Shown: in pieces, positions 17,291 through 26,911 of the stretch | How the letters are laid out: every line of letters begins with the position of its first letter | How positions within the stretch are numbered: position 1 is the first letter of the stretch | Source of the DNA: Marinithermus hydrothermalis DSM 14884 | GTDB taxonomy: Bacteria; Deinococcota; Deinococci; Deinococcales; Marinithermaceae | Direction of reading: 5' to 3' | NCBI RefSeq assembly: GCF_000195335.1 | Contig: NC_015387.1 | Location: forward strand, 868,001 to 932,000 | DNA: 64,000 nucleotides | Program-made: the position numbers and the translations under genes | The notes under the pieces: generated by a model | Database searches by the model: none | What the model was told of the DNA's origin: nothing | Seen by the model: the letters and a program-made list of their open reading frames with translations, nothing else

Positions 17291-17320
17291 ATTATAGGGG
17301 CTGAGGAAAAGAGGTGTCAA
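17291..17320 (-). promoter_or_regulatory. Near-consensus promoter for the 122-residue protein gene
   Basis: On the minus strand TTGACA (17320-17315), an 18-base spacer and TATAAT (17296-17291) form one of the best sigma-A promoters in the window. Transcription should start near 17284. Confidence 0.75.
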
Positions 17321-17366
17321 TGAAAGAATGAGACGCATTAGACCCGATCCGATCGAGAAAAGTGCG

Positions 17367-17372
17367 TATAAT
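17367..17372 (+). promoter_or_regulatory. -10 box for the pseudokinase-like gene
   Basis: Perfect TATAAT, seven bases before GTG 17380. It supports a leaderless message from GTG 17380 and argues against the upstream GTG 17362, which overlaps this box. Confidence 0.5.
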
Positions 17373-17379
17373 CAGGAAT

Positions 17380-18636
17380 GTGGAAAGCCTCGGCCCGTAC
17401 CTCTTGAAACGGGTCCGGTTCCAAGAAGGAACCATCACCGTCCACGAAGGGCAGGACGTATTGACCGGCGCGCCTGTCCTGGTGTACCGCCCCGTTGAGG
17501 GGCCGCTGCCGAAAATCCAGTTAGACGGCATCCTTCCCTGGAAGGAAGCAATGGATCACGCGTGGGTGGCCGAGCTGCCTTTTGGAGCGGTGCCTGCCGA
17601 ACGCTACCGGAACGAGGCGGACCTGGAGCGCCTCCTCGGCTGGGCCCGACGCCTCCTGGCCACCCTTCTCGAGGCTCACACCCTGGGCCTCACCCACGGA
17701 CGGCTGGGCGTTGAACGGCTATGGGTTAAAGGCCCCAACATCTGGATTGAGGGGCTGGGGGTGCCCGCGGCTCACCAAACCCCGGACGAGGTTGGCGTGG
17801 TGGAGGCGCTGAAGGCGCTCGCTGGGGAGTCCTGGATGGCCTGGGCTTACGCGCCGGTGCTGGAAGCCTTTGCCGCGGGGAACCTCTCGCTGCGTGAGGT
17901 CGCCGAGGCGTTTGCGGAACCCAAGGCGCTCGAGGAGATCACCGCGCTCGTGGGAGGGCCGAACGTCCAACCCAAGCACGAGGAAGCGCCTGTTTCCCAG
18001 TCCGACCGCAACCCGCCCATGGAGACGCCTAAGGAGGAAACCGCGCCTCCCGAGCCTTCCCCCACCCCACCGCCCGCTGCTGAGCCCGAGGCGGCCGGGG
18101 CGCCCCCACCCACCGAGGAAACACCTAAGCCTTCCGAAGCGGAGGCGCGTTCCGCGGTCCGGGTGGAGGACGGGGAGGTGTACCGTGAGGCGCCGGTAGA
18201 GCGCCCCACCCCCCCGGCCGGACGGGTGATCCGCATCGAGGAAAGCGCAGAACCCGCCTTCGACGTGCTCGAGCCGCCCAAACCCACCCTTGGCAGGTGG
18301 GTGCGGGGGGTGGTGTGGGCCCTCGCGCTTTTGGGCATCGTTGCGGCATGGTGGTTCTGGAGCCGTCCGGCGCAACCCCCGGAGGCGGAGGGGTACGTGG
18401 TCTGGTTCAACCTCGAACCCCAGGGCCACGAGGCTACCCTCGAGCTGGTCGAGCCGCCGCCTGGCTCGAGCCTGGCGCCGGGCGGGGTCATCGCGCAGAT
18501 TCCCGGGCCGGTCTCGTTTGACGTGCCGGGTGCGTACCGGTTGCGCATCCAAGCGGCGGGGTACCGCCCGAAGGAGATTCTGCTTAGCGTGCCGCCGGAG
18601 GGGCGGGGCGTGACGGTGCGGTTGGAGTCCCGGTAG
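17380..18636 (+). CDS. Membrane protein with degenerate kinase-like domain and PEGA-like C-terminal domain
   Basis: 418 residues. About residues 5-195 look like a protein-kinase fold stripped of catalytic residues: [12 protein letters not shown] stands where the HxDxKxxN loop belongs and IEGLG stands where DFG belongs. A Pro/Glu-rich linker (about 200-300) leads to one membrane helix near 305-325 ([15 protein letters not shown]). The last 80 residues resemble a PEGA domain ([16 protein letters not shown]). The topology suggests a cytoplasmic pseudokinase connected to an external binding domain. The function is unknown. guaA follows at once but from its own -10 box. Confidence 0.75.
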   Translation: MESLGPYLLKRVRFQEGTITVHEGQDVLTGAPVLVYRPVEGPLPKIQLDGILPWKEAMDHAWVAELPFGAVPAERYRNEADLERLLGWARRLLATLLEAHTLGLTHGRLGVERLWVKGPNIWIEGLGVPAAHQTPDEVGVVEALKALAGESWMAWAYAPVLEAFAAGNLSLREVAEAFAEPKALEEITALVGGPNVQPKHEEAPVSQSDRNPPMETPKEETAPPEPSPTPPPAAEPEAAGAPPPTEETPKPSEAEARSAVRVEDGEVYREAPVERPTPPAGRVIRIEESAEPAFDVLEPPKPTLGRWVRGVVWALALLGIVAAWWFWSRPAQPPEAEGYVVWFNLEPQGHEATLELVEPPPGSSLAPGGVIAQIPGPVSFDVPGAYRLRIQAAGYRPKEILLSVPPEGRGVTVRLESR

Positions 18637-18639
18637 ACT
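18634..18639 (+). promoter_or_regulatory. -10 box for guaA overlapping the upstream stop codon
   Basis: TAGACT is followed by seven bases and the guaA ATG. The TAG is also the stop codon of the preceding gene. Confidence 0.5.
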
Positions 18640-18646
18640 GGGGGCC

Positions 18647-20161
18647 ATGAGCGTAGTCATCCTCGACTTCGGCTCGCAGTACACCCGTTTGATCGCTCGC
18701 CGCGTGCGGGAGCTGCGGGCGTACTCGGTGATCCTGCCCGGCACCGCTTCCCTTGAGGAAATCCAAGCGCAAAACCCCCAGGCGATCATCCTTTCCGGTG
18801 GGCCGAGCTCGGTCTTCGATCCGGGGGCGCCGAGACCGCACTCGGGTGTGCTCGAGATGGGCCTGTCCATCCTCGGCATCTGTTACGGGATGCAGTACCT
18901 GGCCCAGCATTACGGGGGGCGGGTGGAGCGCGCCGGCCGCCGCGAGTACGGCAAGGCCGTCCTCACGCGCTACGAGGGGCCGTTGTTTGACGGGCTGGCC
19001 GGGGAGGTGCAGGTCTGGATGAGCCACTCGGACGCGGTCACCGAGCTGCCCCGGGGCTGGCGGGTAGTGGCCGAGACCGAGGAGAACCCGGTCGCGGCGA
19101 TCCAGTCCCCGGACGGCCGCGTCTTTGGGGTGCAGTTCCACCCCGAGGTGGTGCACACTCCTAAGGGCGCGGAGATCCTGGAGAACTTCCTCGAGGCAGC
19201 CGGCGTGGCGCGGGACTGGACGCCGGAGCACACCTTAGAGAGCCTCGTCCGGGAGGTGCGGGAGCGCGTGGGGGAGGAGCGCGTGTTGCTCGCGGTTTCG
19301 GGCGGGGTGGATTCCAGCACCCTCGCGCTGCTGTTGGCCCGCGCGGGCGTGGATCACGTCGCGGTCTTCGTGGATCACGGGTTGTTGCGCCTGGGGGAGC
19401 GGGCCGAGGTCGAGCATGCCCTGAAACCCCTTGGGGTGAACCTCGTTACGGTGGACGCCTCCGAGCGTTTCTTGGCGGCGCTGGAGGGGGTGACCGACCC
19501 CGAGGCCAAGCGCAAGATCATCGGGCGGGAGTTCGTTGAGGTCTTCAAAGAGAAGGCGCGGGAGCTAGGGCCCTTTACCTTCCTCGCCCAGGGCACGCTC
19601 TACCCGGACGTGATCGAGTCCGCCGGAGGCGCGGGCGCGGCGAACATCAAAAGCCACCATAACGTGGGCGGCCTCCCGAAGGACCTGGGGTTTGAGCTGC
19701 TGGAGCCCTTCCGCTACCTCTTCAAGGACGAGGTGCGGGAGCTGGCCCTTCTCCTGGGGCTTCCGGACACGATCCGCTTACGCCACCCCTTCCCGGGACC
19801 GGGCCTGGCGATCCGCATCCTGGGCGAGGTCACCCGGGAGAAGCTCGAGATCCTACGCCGCGCGGACGACCTCTTCATCAGCACCCTCAAGGCCTGGGGC
19901 CTCTACCACGAGACCTGGCAGGCCCTGGCGGTCCTGACCCCCGTGCGTTCGGTGGGGGTGGTGGGGGACGAACGGCACTACGGGTACGTCCTCGCCCTGC
20001 GCGCGATCACCAGCGTGGACGGCATGACCGCGGACTGGGCCCGGCTGCCCCTCGAGTTCCTCGACGAGGTGGCCCGCAAGATCACCCGCCAGGTCCCGGA
20101 GATCGGGCGGGTGGTGTACGACGTGACCTCCAAGCCGCCCGCGACGATCGAGTGGGAGTAG
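18647..20161 (+). CDS. guaA: GMP synthase (glutamine-hydrolysing)
   Basis: 504 residues. The class I amidotransferase domain (1-190) has the nucleophile Cys in LGICYGMQ and His/Glu in QFHPEV; the ATP-pyrophosphatase domain has the P-loop SGGVDSS near residue 220; the C-terminal dimerisation domain ends in TIEWE as in most GuaA proteins. It converts XMP to GMP. Confidence 0.98.
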   Translation: MSVVILDFGSQYTRLIARRVRELRAYSVILPGTASLEEIQAQNPQAIILSGGPSSVFDPGAPRPHSGVLEMGLSILGICYGMQYLAQHYGGRVERAGRREYGKAVLTRYEGPLFDGLAGEVQVWMSHSDAVTELPRGWRVVAETEENPVAAIQSPDGRVFGVQFHPEVVHTPKGAEILENFLEAAGVARDWTPEHTLESLVREVRERVGEERVLLAVSGGVDSSTLALLLARAGVDHVAVFVDHGLLRLGERAEVEHALKPLGVNLVTVDASERFLAALEGVTDPEAKRKIIGREFVEVFKEKARELGPFTFLAQGTLYPDVIESAGGAGAANIKSHHNVGGLPKDLGFELLEPFRYLFKDEVRELALLLGLPDTIRLRHPFPGPGLAIRILGEVTREKLEILRRADDLFISTLKAWGLYHETWQALAVLTPVRSVGVVGDERHYGYVLALRAITSVDGMTADWARLPLEFLDEVARKITRQVPEIGRVVYDVTSKPPATIEWE

Positions 20162-20162
20162 C

Positions 20163-20932
20163 TTACGCGGAGAGAAATCCCCCGTCCACGGGGATCACGG
20201 CCCCGTGCACGTACGCCGCCAGGTCGCTCGCCAGGACCAGCACCATGCGCGCGATCTCGTCCGGGGGGCCGGGCGTCCGATGGGGAGCCGCTGGTGGAAC
20301 TCGAGACCGGCCCGAAGGACCCGCCAGTCGAGGCCCAGCAGGCCCCGGCGGGCGACCTGGTCCGCTCCGGGGATGCGCGTCCACCCGGGGAGGAGGGCGT
20401 TGATGCGGAACCCATGCCGGGCGTGCTCGCGGGCGAGGGCCCGGGTCAGGGCGATCACCGCGGCTTTGCTCGTGCTGTACACGGACAGGTCCGCCTTGAA
20501 GGGCAGGAGGGCCTCGATGGAGGCGATGTTGAGGATCACGCCGCCCTGGGCACCGCGATCCTGGATCATGCGCCGGCACATCCAGATTGGGCCCTCGAGG
20601 TTCACGACCATCACCCGTCGGTAGAAGGCTTCGTCCACCTCGGTGAAGGGCCGGCTGGGGTAGAGGGCGGCGTTGTTGATCAGGGTGTCCGGGGTGCGCC
20701 CTTGCAGACGGTTCCACAAGGCCTCGATCGTGGCGCGGTCCGCGAGGTCCACCGCGTGGGCCTCGACCCGCTGGCCGTAGGCCTCGAGTTCCCGAGCGGT
20801 GGCCATGAGCCGCTCCCGGTTCCGGTCCACGAGCTCCGGTTCCGCGCCCGCCTCTGCCATCCGGTGGGCGACGGCCCGCCCGATGCCGGAGGCCGCGCCC
20901 GTGATCAGGACGCGTCTGCCTTGGAGCGAGAT
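20163..20932 (-). pseudogene. Frameshifted short-chain dehydrogenase/reductase
   Basis: The two halves together make one SDR of about 255 residues: N-terminal Rossmann motif LITGAASGIGRA, NNAALYP, catalytic YSTSKAA, and the C-terminal VIPVDGGFLSA. The reading frame changes near 20268-20275, where one C seems to be missing from a run (minus strand), so the intact frame ends in a nonsense tail. No ATG, GTG or TTG precedes the Rossmann motif; the best start would be ATC 20932 after AGGA. Both defects suggest a decaying gene, although a single sequencing error at the C run and a non-standard start are possible. Confidence 0.7.
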
Positions 20933-21036
20933 GAGTTCCTGTAACGAAGGATTTTGCTTTATGTATTGATTTTAAGGTGCGTCTGCGGCCGGTGGCGGGC
21001 GGGGGTTGGGCGTGTGCCGTGGGCCGCGCGAGGGGG

Positions 21037-21042
21037 TAGAGT
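21037..21042 (+). promoter_or_regulatory. -10 box for the glyoxalase-fold gene
   Basis: TAGAGT lies seven bases before ATG 21050, again the leaderless spacing. Confidence 0.35.
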
Positions 21043-21049
21043 AGGGGGG

Positions 21050-21430
21050 ATGGAGGTCATCGAAACCTGCGTGTACGCCGAGGACCTCGAGGCGGCGCGC
21101 GCCTTTTACGAGGGGGTGCTGGGCCTCGAGTGCTTCGCTTTTAAGCCGCCCCGGCACGCGTTTTTCCGCGCGGGACGCGGGGTGTTTTTGGTGTTTAACC
21201 CGAAGGAGACCGAAGAGGAGGCCGCACTACCGCCGCACGGGGCCCGGGGGAGCGTGCACGTGGCGTTTCGCGTGGACGAGGCCGAGCTGCCCGGTTGGGA
21301 CGAGAAGCTCCGGAGGCTGGGGTACACGACCTACTGGGCCGAGTGGCCGCGCGGGCGGAGCCTGTACGTGTACGACCCGGCGGGGAACCTGGTGGAGCTG
21401 GCCCCGGCCCGGATCTGGGGATTGGGTTAG
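21050..21430 (+). CDS. VOC (glyoxalase/bleomycin-resistance) family protein
   Basis: 126 residues from ATG 21050; the longer upstream frame is not protein-like. The chain has the paired beta-alpha-beta-beta-beta modules of the vicinal-oxygen-chelate fold, with YAEDLEAARAFYEGVLGL in the first and LYVYDPAGNLVEL in the second; His in GSVHVAF and Glu in NLVEL are the expected metal ligands. The substrate is unknown. It overlaps the convergent aldehyde dehydrogenase by four bases. Confidence 0.82.
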   Translation: MEVIETCVYAEDLEAARAFYEGVLGLECFAFKPPRHAFFRAGRGVFLVFNPKETEEEAALPPHGARGSVHVAFRVDEAELPGWDEKLRRLGYTTYWAEWPRGRSLYVYDPAGNLVELAPARIWGLG

Positions 21431-23052
21431 CGCGCGTACCGCAGTAGCGCGGGCAGCACCCGGTGTAGGGGCAGCCGGCGCGCAAGGTACCCCAGGTGAG
21501 GGAACAAGCGCACCGCGGCGAGGAGCTTGCGGGAAAGGCCGGGCTCACCCACCAGGATGAGGGTGGCGTCGATCACGCGGTGCAGGCGCTCGGTGTAGGG
21601 GTACCACCACAAGGCCGGCGCGCGCGGGTACGCCTCGCTGATGTACTGGAGCTGCACCAACTCTAAAAGCCCGAACGGGCCGTGCGTGCGCCCGAACCCC
21701 GAGCCCTTCACCCCGCCCCAAGCTCCCGCGGCCTCGGCGTACGTGTCCGCGTGGTGGTTGACCGTCACGACCCCGACGTCGAGCTGCGGCGCGAGGGCTT
21801 GGGCCCGCCGGGAGCTTTGCGTCCAGAGGCTCGCGGTGAGGCCGTAGGGGCTTGCGTTCACCGCCCGGACGGCCTCAACCTCGTCCCGTACCGGCACCAC
21901 CCCCACGACCGGGCCGAAGGCCTCCTCGCACATGAAGGGGGTTTCGGCCGGGGGGTTCGCGACGAGGGTAGGGGCGTAGTAGTGGGGGCCCAGCGCCTCG
22001 AGCCGCCGCCCGCCGGTGCGCACCTGGCCGCCTTGGGCGCGGGCCGCCTCCACCAGGCGCGCGACCTTCTCCACTTGGAACGGTGCGATGAGGGGGCCTA
22101 CGTCCACGCCGGGCGCGAGCGGGTGGCCGACCCGGAGGGCCTCGAGCTCAGCCTGGAGCCGTTCGGTGAACCCGGGGTAGATGCGTTCTTGAACGTAGAC
22201 CCGTTCGATCGCGGCGCAGGTCTGGCCGGCGTTCATCGTGGCGGCCCACGCGATGCCCCGCGCGCTCAGCTCGAGATTGACGTCGTCCAAGACGATGGCC
22301 GCGTCCTTGCCGCCCAGCTCGAGAAGGACCTTCTTGGGGCCCTGGGCGGCGAGGGCCATGACCTTGCGGCCGGTCGCGGAGCTGCCGGTGAAGAGGACCC
22401 CCCGCACCTCGGGGTGCGTGATCAGGGCCTCGGCCTGGGCAGCTCCGCCCTGGATGAGCTGCACCCAGTTCGGGGGAAAACCGGCCTCTTGGAAGAGTTG
22501 GGCGATCTTCTGGGCGGTGAGGGGGGTGTAGGGGGAGGGTTTGAGGAGGGCGACGTTGCCGGTGATGGCGAGGCTTATGAGCTGCACGAAGGGGATCGCG
22601 AAGGGGTAGTTCCAGGGGGTGATGACCGCCCAGGGGCCGTACGGCTTGAAGCGGTAGTGGGCCCGCCGACCCTGGAAGAAGGGGTTGTGGGGGGGCGCGG
22701 CCGGGGATTCGGCGAGGCGCGGCGCGTGGTGGATCAGGTAGGAGAGGGTATCCAGGGCGGGGATGAGTTCGAGGAGCAGCGCCTCGGTGAGGGGTTTGCC
22801 TTGCTCGAGGGCGACGAGCTCGGCGATCTCGTGCCGGTGCTGGATGAGGGCGCGGCGGAGGCGGCGGAGGCGGCCCAGCCGCGTCTCGAGCGGGGTGCGC
22901 CGCCAGTCGGCGAAGGCCCGCGCGGCGCGTTCGGCGGCCGCGGCGACCTCGGGGAGGGGCGTGATGGGCACCTCGCCGAGCGTGCGGCCATCGGCGGGGC
23001 TGGTTACGGTGAGGTGCCCTTCGCGGGGCGCGGCGTGGGCGGATGAGCGCAT
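21427..23052 (-). CDS. Aldehyde dehydrogenase with C-terminal extension
   Basis: 541 residues from ATG 23052. The NAD-dependent ALDH core is complete: WAVITPWNYP, LFTGSSATGRKV, catalytic Glu in LELGGKDAAI and catalytic Cys in NAGQTCAAIERVYV. After the last core motif (SGFGRTHGPFG) there are about 80 extra residues rich in Arg, Leu and Tyr (from about PALWWYPYTERLH to the end), which may form an amphipathic membrane-associating tail as in some fatty-aldehyde dehydrogenases. The substrate is unknown. A TATACT box lies upstream at 23084-23089. Confidence 0.85.
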   Translation of the reverse strand: MRSSAHAAPREGHLTVTSPADGRTLGEVPITPLPEVAAAAERAARAFADWRRTPLETRLGRLRRLRRALIQHRHEIAELVALEQGKPLTEALLLELIPALDTLSYLIHHAPRLAESPAAPPHNPFFQGRRAHYRFKPYGPWAVITPWNYPFAIPFVQLISLAITGNVALLKPSPYTPLTAQKIAQLFQEAGFPPNWVQLIQGGAAQAEALITHPEVRGVLFTGSSATGRKVMALAAQGPKKVLLELGGKDAAIVLDDVNLELSARGIAWAATMNAGQTCAAIERVYVQERIYPGFTERLQAELEALRVGHPLAPGVDVGPLIAPFQVEKVARLVEAARAQGGQVRTGGRRLEALGPHYYAPTLVANPPAETPFMCEEAFGPVVGVVPVRDEVEAVRAVNASPYGLTASLWTQSSRRAQALAPQLDVGVVTVNHHADTYAEAAGAWGGVKGSGFGRTHGPFGLLELVQLQYISEAYPRAPALWWYPYTERLHRVIDATLILVGEPGLSRKLLAAVRLFPHLGYLARRLPLHRVLPALLRYAR

Positions 23053-23132
23053 CCGGGATCCCCTTTCCGTTGGGCTTAAACCCAGTATAGCAAGGGGACG
23101 GGGGGGCGGGCGGTGCGGAGGCACACGTGGGC

Positions 23133-23161
23133 TTGCGCCCTGGGGGCGAGGCCTCTATGCT
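23133..23161 (+). promoter_or_regulatory. Promoter for rnhA
   Basis: TTGCGC (23133-23138), 17 bases, TATGCT (23156-23161), then six bases to GTG 23168. A leaderless message is likely. Confidence 0.5.
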
Positions 23162-23167
23162 TGGGCC

Positions 23168-23620
23168 GTGACGCGCCCTTACGTCGAGGTGTACACGGAC
23201 GGCTCCGCCGACCGGTTCGGGCGGGGCGGGTGGGCTGCGCTGCTTCGCTACGAGGGCCGAGAGAAGCTGCTCTCGGGCGGGGAGGCCGCGACCACCAATA
23301 ACCGCATGGAGCTCCGCGCGGCGTTGGAGGCGCTCCGCGCGTTGAAGCGCCCGTGCGTGGTGGTGGTGTACACGGACAGCCAGTACCTCCAGAAGGCCTT
23401 CGCCGAGGGGTGGCTCGAGCGCTGGCAGCGTAACGGGTGGCGGACGCGCGCGGGGGCGCCGGTGAAGAACCAGGACTTGTGGCGGGCGCTCCTCGAGGAG
23501 ATCCGTCGCCACGAGGTGCGCTGGCGCTGGGTCGAGGGGCACGCGGGCCACCCGGAGAACGAGCGGGTGGACCGGGAAGCGCAGCGCCGCCGCCGGAGCC
23601 TGCCCCGACCGGAGACCTAA
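23168..23620 (+). CDS. rnhA: Ribonuclease HI
   Basis: 150 residues from GTG 23168. It degrades RNA in RNA-DNA hybrids. The four acidic catalytic residues are visible in YTDGSAD, NNRMELRA, YTDSQY and the final ENERVDREA, and the basic protrusion (WQRNGWRTRAGAPVKNQDLW) is present. Length matches the E. coli and Thermus enzymes. Confidence 0.95.
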   Translation: MTRPYVEVYTDGSADRFGRGGWAALLRYEGREKLLSGGEAATTNNRMELRAALEALRALKRPCVVVVYTDSQYLQKAFAEGWLERWQRNGWRTRAGAPVKNQDLWRALLEEIRRHEVRWRWVEGHAGHPENERVDREAQRRRRSLPRPET

Positions 23621-23673
23621 CGGTTTTTACTCTCCAGGCTCGAAATCCGGTAGACTTTATTCCGGAGGGACGC

Positions 23674-25335
23674 ATGATCGAGACGCGCCTCAAGCCCGAG
23701 GACCGCGAAACCCCGGTGTTTAAGCAGAACAAGGACGACTGGGTCGCGCTCATCTCCGAGTTCCGCCACGCCCTGGAGACGGTGCGCAAGGGGGGCGGGG
23801 AGAAGGCCATCGCCCGCCAGCACAAGAAGGGCCGCCTGACCGCCCGAGAACGCATCGCGCGTCTGATCGACCCGGGCACCCGCTTCGAGGAGCTCATGAC
23901 CTTCGCGGGGTGGGGCATGTACCAGGAGTGGGGCGGCGCGCCGAGCGGCGGCACGATCACCGGGATCGGCCGGATCGCCGGGCGGGACTGGATGATCATC
24001 GCGAACGACGCGACCGTCAAGGCCGGGGCCTTCTTTCCCATCACCGCGAAAAAAGTCATCCGCGCCCAGACGATCGCCCTCGAGAACCGCATCCCCACGG
24101 TCTACCTCGTGGACTCGGCCGGGGTGTTCCTGCCCCTACAAGACGAGGTCTTCCCGGACCAGGACGATTTCGGGCGGGTCTTCTACCTGAACGCCCGCAT
24201 GTCCGCCCTGGGCATCCCTCAGATCGCCGCGATCATGGGGAACTGCGTCGCGGGCGGCGCGTACCTTCCGGTCATGACCGACGCCCTCATCATGACCGAA
24301 GGGTCCGGGCTCTACCTCGCGGGGCCCGCGCTCGTCAAGGCCGCCATCGGTCAAGAGGTGACCTCCGACGAGCTCGGGGGCGCGCGCATGCACCACGAGG
24401 TGAGCGGCACCGTGGACTTCTACGAGCCCAACGACGAAGCCGCGATCGAACGCATCCGCAAGCTCGCCGCGCTCTACGCCGCCCCCAAGCTGGCGCGCTG
24501 GGCGCTCGAGCGCAAGGACCCCGTCCCGCCGGCCTACGAGGCTGAGGACCTCTACGGCCTGGTGAGCCCCGACGGCTCGCGGCCCTACGACCTGCGGGAG
24601 GTCATCGCGCGGATCGTGGACGGCTCGGAGTTCCTCGAGTACAAGGCCGGCTACGGCGAGACGCTCGTCACCGGGTTCGCCCGCATCGGCGGGTACCCGG
24701 TGGGCATCGTGGGGAACCAGCGGCTGATCATCAAGAAGAAGGGCAAGATCGAGGTGGGGGGCGTGATCTACGCCGAAGCGGCGGACAAGGCAGCCCGCTT
24801 CATCCTCGACGTGAACCAGATGGGCATCCCCCTCCTCTTCCTGCAGGACGTCTCGGGCTTCATGGTGGGCAAGGAATCCGAGCAGTCCGGGATCATCCGC
24901 CGGGGCGCGAAGCTCGTCAACGCCGTGTCGAACTCGGTCGTCCCGAAGATCACCCTGATCCTAGGCGGGAGCTTCGGCGCGGGCAACTACGCCCTGGCCG
25001 GCAAGGCCTACGCGCCGCGCTTCATCTTCGCCTGGCCGAGCGCCAAGTACGCGGTGATGGGCGGCGCGCAGGCCGCGAAGACCCTCCTCGAGATCCAGGT
25101 GGCCCAGCTCAAGCGCGAAGGGAAGGAGCCCTCCGACGCAGAACTCCAGGAGCTCTACGAGAAGATCAAGGGCCGCTACGAGGAGCAGCTCGACCCCCGG
25201 TACGCCGCGGCCCGGCTCTGGATCGATGAGATCATCTTCCCCCACGAGACCCGCACCCGCCTCATCCGGGCCCTCGAGGCTTGCGCGTTGGACGCAGAGC
25301 CGGCGGAGATGCGCGTAGGGGTGTTCCAGGTTTAA
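23674..25335 (+). CDS. mccB: Acyl-CoA carboxyltransferase (probable methylcrotonyl-CoA carboxylase beta)
   Basis: 553 residues from ATG 23674, which follows GGAGGG. Both carboxyltransferase halves are present with the acyl-CoA oxyanion-hole region VAGGAYLPVMTDA and the carboxybiotin region GGSFGAGNYALAGKAY. The ENRIPTVYLVDSAGVFLP segment and the length suit 3-methylcrotonyl-CoA carboxylase better than acetyl-CoA carboxylase. The next gene encodes HMG-CoA lyase, which supports leucine breakdown. The biotin-carboxylase alpha subunit is not in this window. Propionyl-CoA carboxylase beta is the alternative. Confidence 0.88.
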   Translation: MIETRLKPEDRETPVFKQNKDDWVALISEFRHALETVRKGGGEKAIARQHKKGRLTARERIARLIDPGTRFEELMTFAGWGMYQEWGGAPSGGTITGIGRIAGRDWMIIANDATVKAGAFFPITAKKVIRAQTIALENRIPTVYLVDSAGVFLPLQDEVFPDQDDFGRVFYLNARMSALGIPQIAAIMGNCVAGGAYLPVMTDALIMTEGSGLYLAGPALVKAAIGQEVTSDELGGARMHHEVSGTVDFYEPNDEAAIERIRKLAALYAAPKLARWALERKDPVPPAYEAEDLYGLVSPDGSRPYDLREVIARIVDGSEFLEYKAGYGETLVTGFARIGGYPVGIVGNQRLIIKKKGKIEVGGVIYAEAADKAARFILDVNQMGIPLLFLQDVSGFMVGKESEQSGIIRRGAKLVNAVSNSVVPKITLILGGSFGAGNYALAGKAYAPRFIFAWPSAKYAVMGGAQAAKTLLEIQVAQLKREGKEPSDAELQELYEKIKGRYEEQLDPRYAAARLWIDEIIFPHETRTRLIRALEACALDAEPAEMRVGVFQV

Positions 25336-25346
25336 GGAGGTGTGTC

Positions 25347-26204
25347 GTGGCCGAGGTGCGTTGGGTGGAGTGTCCCCGCGACGCCTGGCAGGGGTTCAAG
25401 ACCTTCATCCCCACCGCGGAGAAGGTGGCCTTCCTCAAGAGCCTCTTGGAGGCCGGGTTCCGCTGCTTGGACCTGACCAGCTTCGTCTCGCCCAAGTGGG
25501 TGCCCCAGATGCGGGACGGTCAAGCGGTGCTCGAGGCCCTCCCCGCCCCCGAAGGGCGCGAGTACCTCGCGATCATCGCGAACGAGAAGGGCCTCGAGCG
25601 GGCCCTCAACGCCCCGAACCTCACCGCGGTAGGGTACCCCTTCTCCGTCAGCGAGACCTTCCAGAAGAAGAACACCAACCGCTCCATCGAGGCCTCCTGG
25701 CCCCTCGTGGACCGTGTCCTCGAGGCCACCGCGGGTCGGCTGGACCTGGTGATCTACCTCTCCATGGGCTTCGGGAACCCTTACGGGGACCCCTGGAGCC
25801 CGGAGAAGGTGGTGGAGTTCGTGGGGCGGTTGCGGGAGCGCGGGGTGCACCGCATCGCGATCGCGGACACCTACGGCGTGGCCACGCCGGAGGTCATCCA
25901 GAAGACCCTCGAGGCCGTGGTGCAGGCCTTCGGTCCCGAAGGGATCGGCGCGCACCTCCACGCGCGCCCCGAGGGGGTGGTGGCCAAGGTGGACGCGGTC
26001 CTTGCGGCGGGGGTGCGCTGGCTCGAGGGGGCCCTCGCGGGGATCGGCGGGTGCCCGTTCGCGGGGGACGCGCTCGTGGGGAACCTCGCCACGGAGGTCG
26101 TGCTGCCGCACCTCGCGCGTCAGGGCTTCGAGGCCGGGGTGCAGCTCGAGGCCCTGCCCGCGCTGGCGGAGCGCGCGGCCCAGCTGCGGGCGGTTTACGC
26201 GTAA
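25347..26204 (+). CDS. mvaB: Hydroxymethylglutaryl-CoA lyase
   Basis: 285 residues from GTG 25347 with AAGGAGG six bases upstream. It cleaves HMG-CoA to acetyl-CoA and acetoacetate. The DRE-TIM barrel is slightly divergent at the N-terminus ([10 protein letters not shown] instead of the usual EVGPRDGLQ), but [13 protein letters not shown], the [11 protein letters not shown] segment, the HLHARPEG metal ligands and the [14 protein letters not shown]-like loop ([15 protein letters not shown]) with its catalytic Cys are clear. It follows mccB by 11 bases. Confidence 0.88.
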   Translation: MAEVRWVECPRDAWQGFKTFIPTAEKVAFLKSLLEAGFRCLDLTSFVSPKWVPQMRDGQAVLEALPAPEGREYLAIIANEKGLERALNAPNLTAVGYPFSVSETFQKKNTNRSIEASWPLVDRVLEATAGRLDLVIYLSMGFGNPYGDPWSPEKVVEFVGRLRERGVHRIAIADTYGVATPEVIQKTLEAVVQAFGPEGIGAHLHARPEGVVAKVDAVLAAGVRWLEGALAGIGGCPFAGDALVGNLATEVVLPHLARQGFEAGVQLEALPALAERAAQLRAVYA

Positions 26205-26911
26205 GGGACGAAGGCCAGCGCGTCGAGGGCCTGTCCTTTGAGCACCGGCACCAGCGCCGAACCCCCGATCTGCGCGCAGAACGGCACGTCCGCCTCGAGC
26301 CCCACCCGCTCGAGTGCCGCCGCGGCGGCGGAGCGCCGCAGGGCCTCGAGCGGGGTGGGGTAGGCCTCGCGCGTAGCGAAGGCGATCCAAGCCCCGTCGT
26401 TCGGTGAGAGCGGGCCCTCAGCACGGAGTAGCTCGGCGATGACTCCCGCGGTGTAGGTGTCGTCCAGGCCCGGCTGGCCCTCCTTGCCCGCGCACAGCAC
26501 CGCGACCTCCTCGCGCGCCAGGGCGCGCGCGAGGCGAGCGGCGGCCGGCGCGTTGTAGAGGGATCCCAAGAGCACGTGCCGCGCGGTTTGGGCGGCGAGG
26601 ATAGCCGCGCGGGTGCCGTTCGTGGTGCTCATCGCCACCTCCCGGCCGCGCACAGGCGCGGCCAGGGCCTCGCGCGGGCTGTTCCCCAGGTCGAACCCCT
26701 CGGGGGGCAGGCCGCCCACCTCGCCCGCGACGAGCGCGCCGCGCGTCCGGAAGGCCCGGGCGGCCTCGGGGCTGGCGGTGAAGTGCACGGTCCGAGCGCC
26801 CGCCTCGAGGAAGGCCACGGCCGTGGTGGTGGCGCGGATCACGTCCACCACGATGACCACGTCGGGAAAGGTCATTTCTGCGCGAGGAGCGAGCTCAACC
26901 CTGAGGCGCAA
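26195..26911 (-). CDS. comB: 2-phosphosulfolactate phosphatase family (ComB)
   Basis: 238 residues from TTG 26911, which has GGAGGAG just upstream and lies 17 bases inside rpe. The family signature [10 protein letters not shown] (near residue 22), STTNGTRA and [15 protein letters not shown] are all present. In methanogens ComB makes sulfolactate during coenzyme M synthesis; its role in bacteria outside that pathway is unclear, so the name gives family only. It is convergent with mvaB (10-base overlap). Confidence 0.82.
   Translation of the reverse strand: MRLRVELAPRAEMTFPDVVIVVDVIRATTTAVAFLEAGARTVHFTASPEAARAFRTRGALVAGEVGGLPPEGFDLGNSPREALAAPVRGREVAMSTTNGTRAAILAAQTARHVLLGSLYNAPAAARLARALAREEVAVLCAGKEGQPGLDDTYTAGVIAELLRAEGPLSPNDGAWIAFATREAYPTPLEALRRSAAAAALERVGLEADVPFCAQIGGSALVPVLKGQALDALAFVPYA

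Noticed and set aside
21682-23046. 454-codon plus-strand open frame opposite the aldehyde dehydrogenase
   Set aside because: Gly/Glu/Val-rich shadow typical of the strand opposite a high-GC gene; the minus strand has the full aldehyde dehydrogenase.
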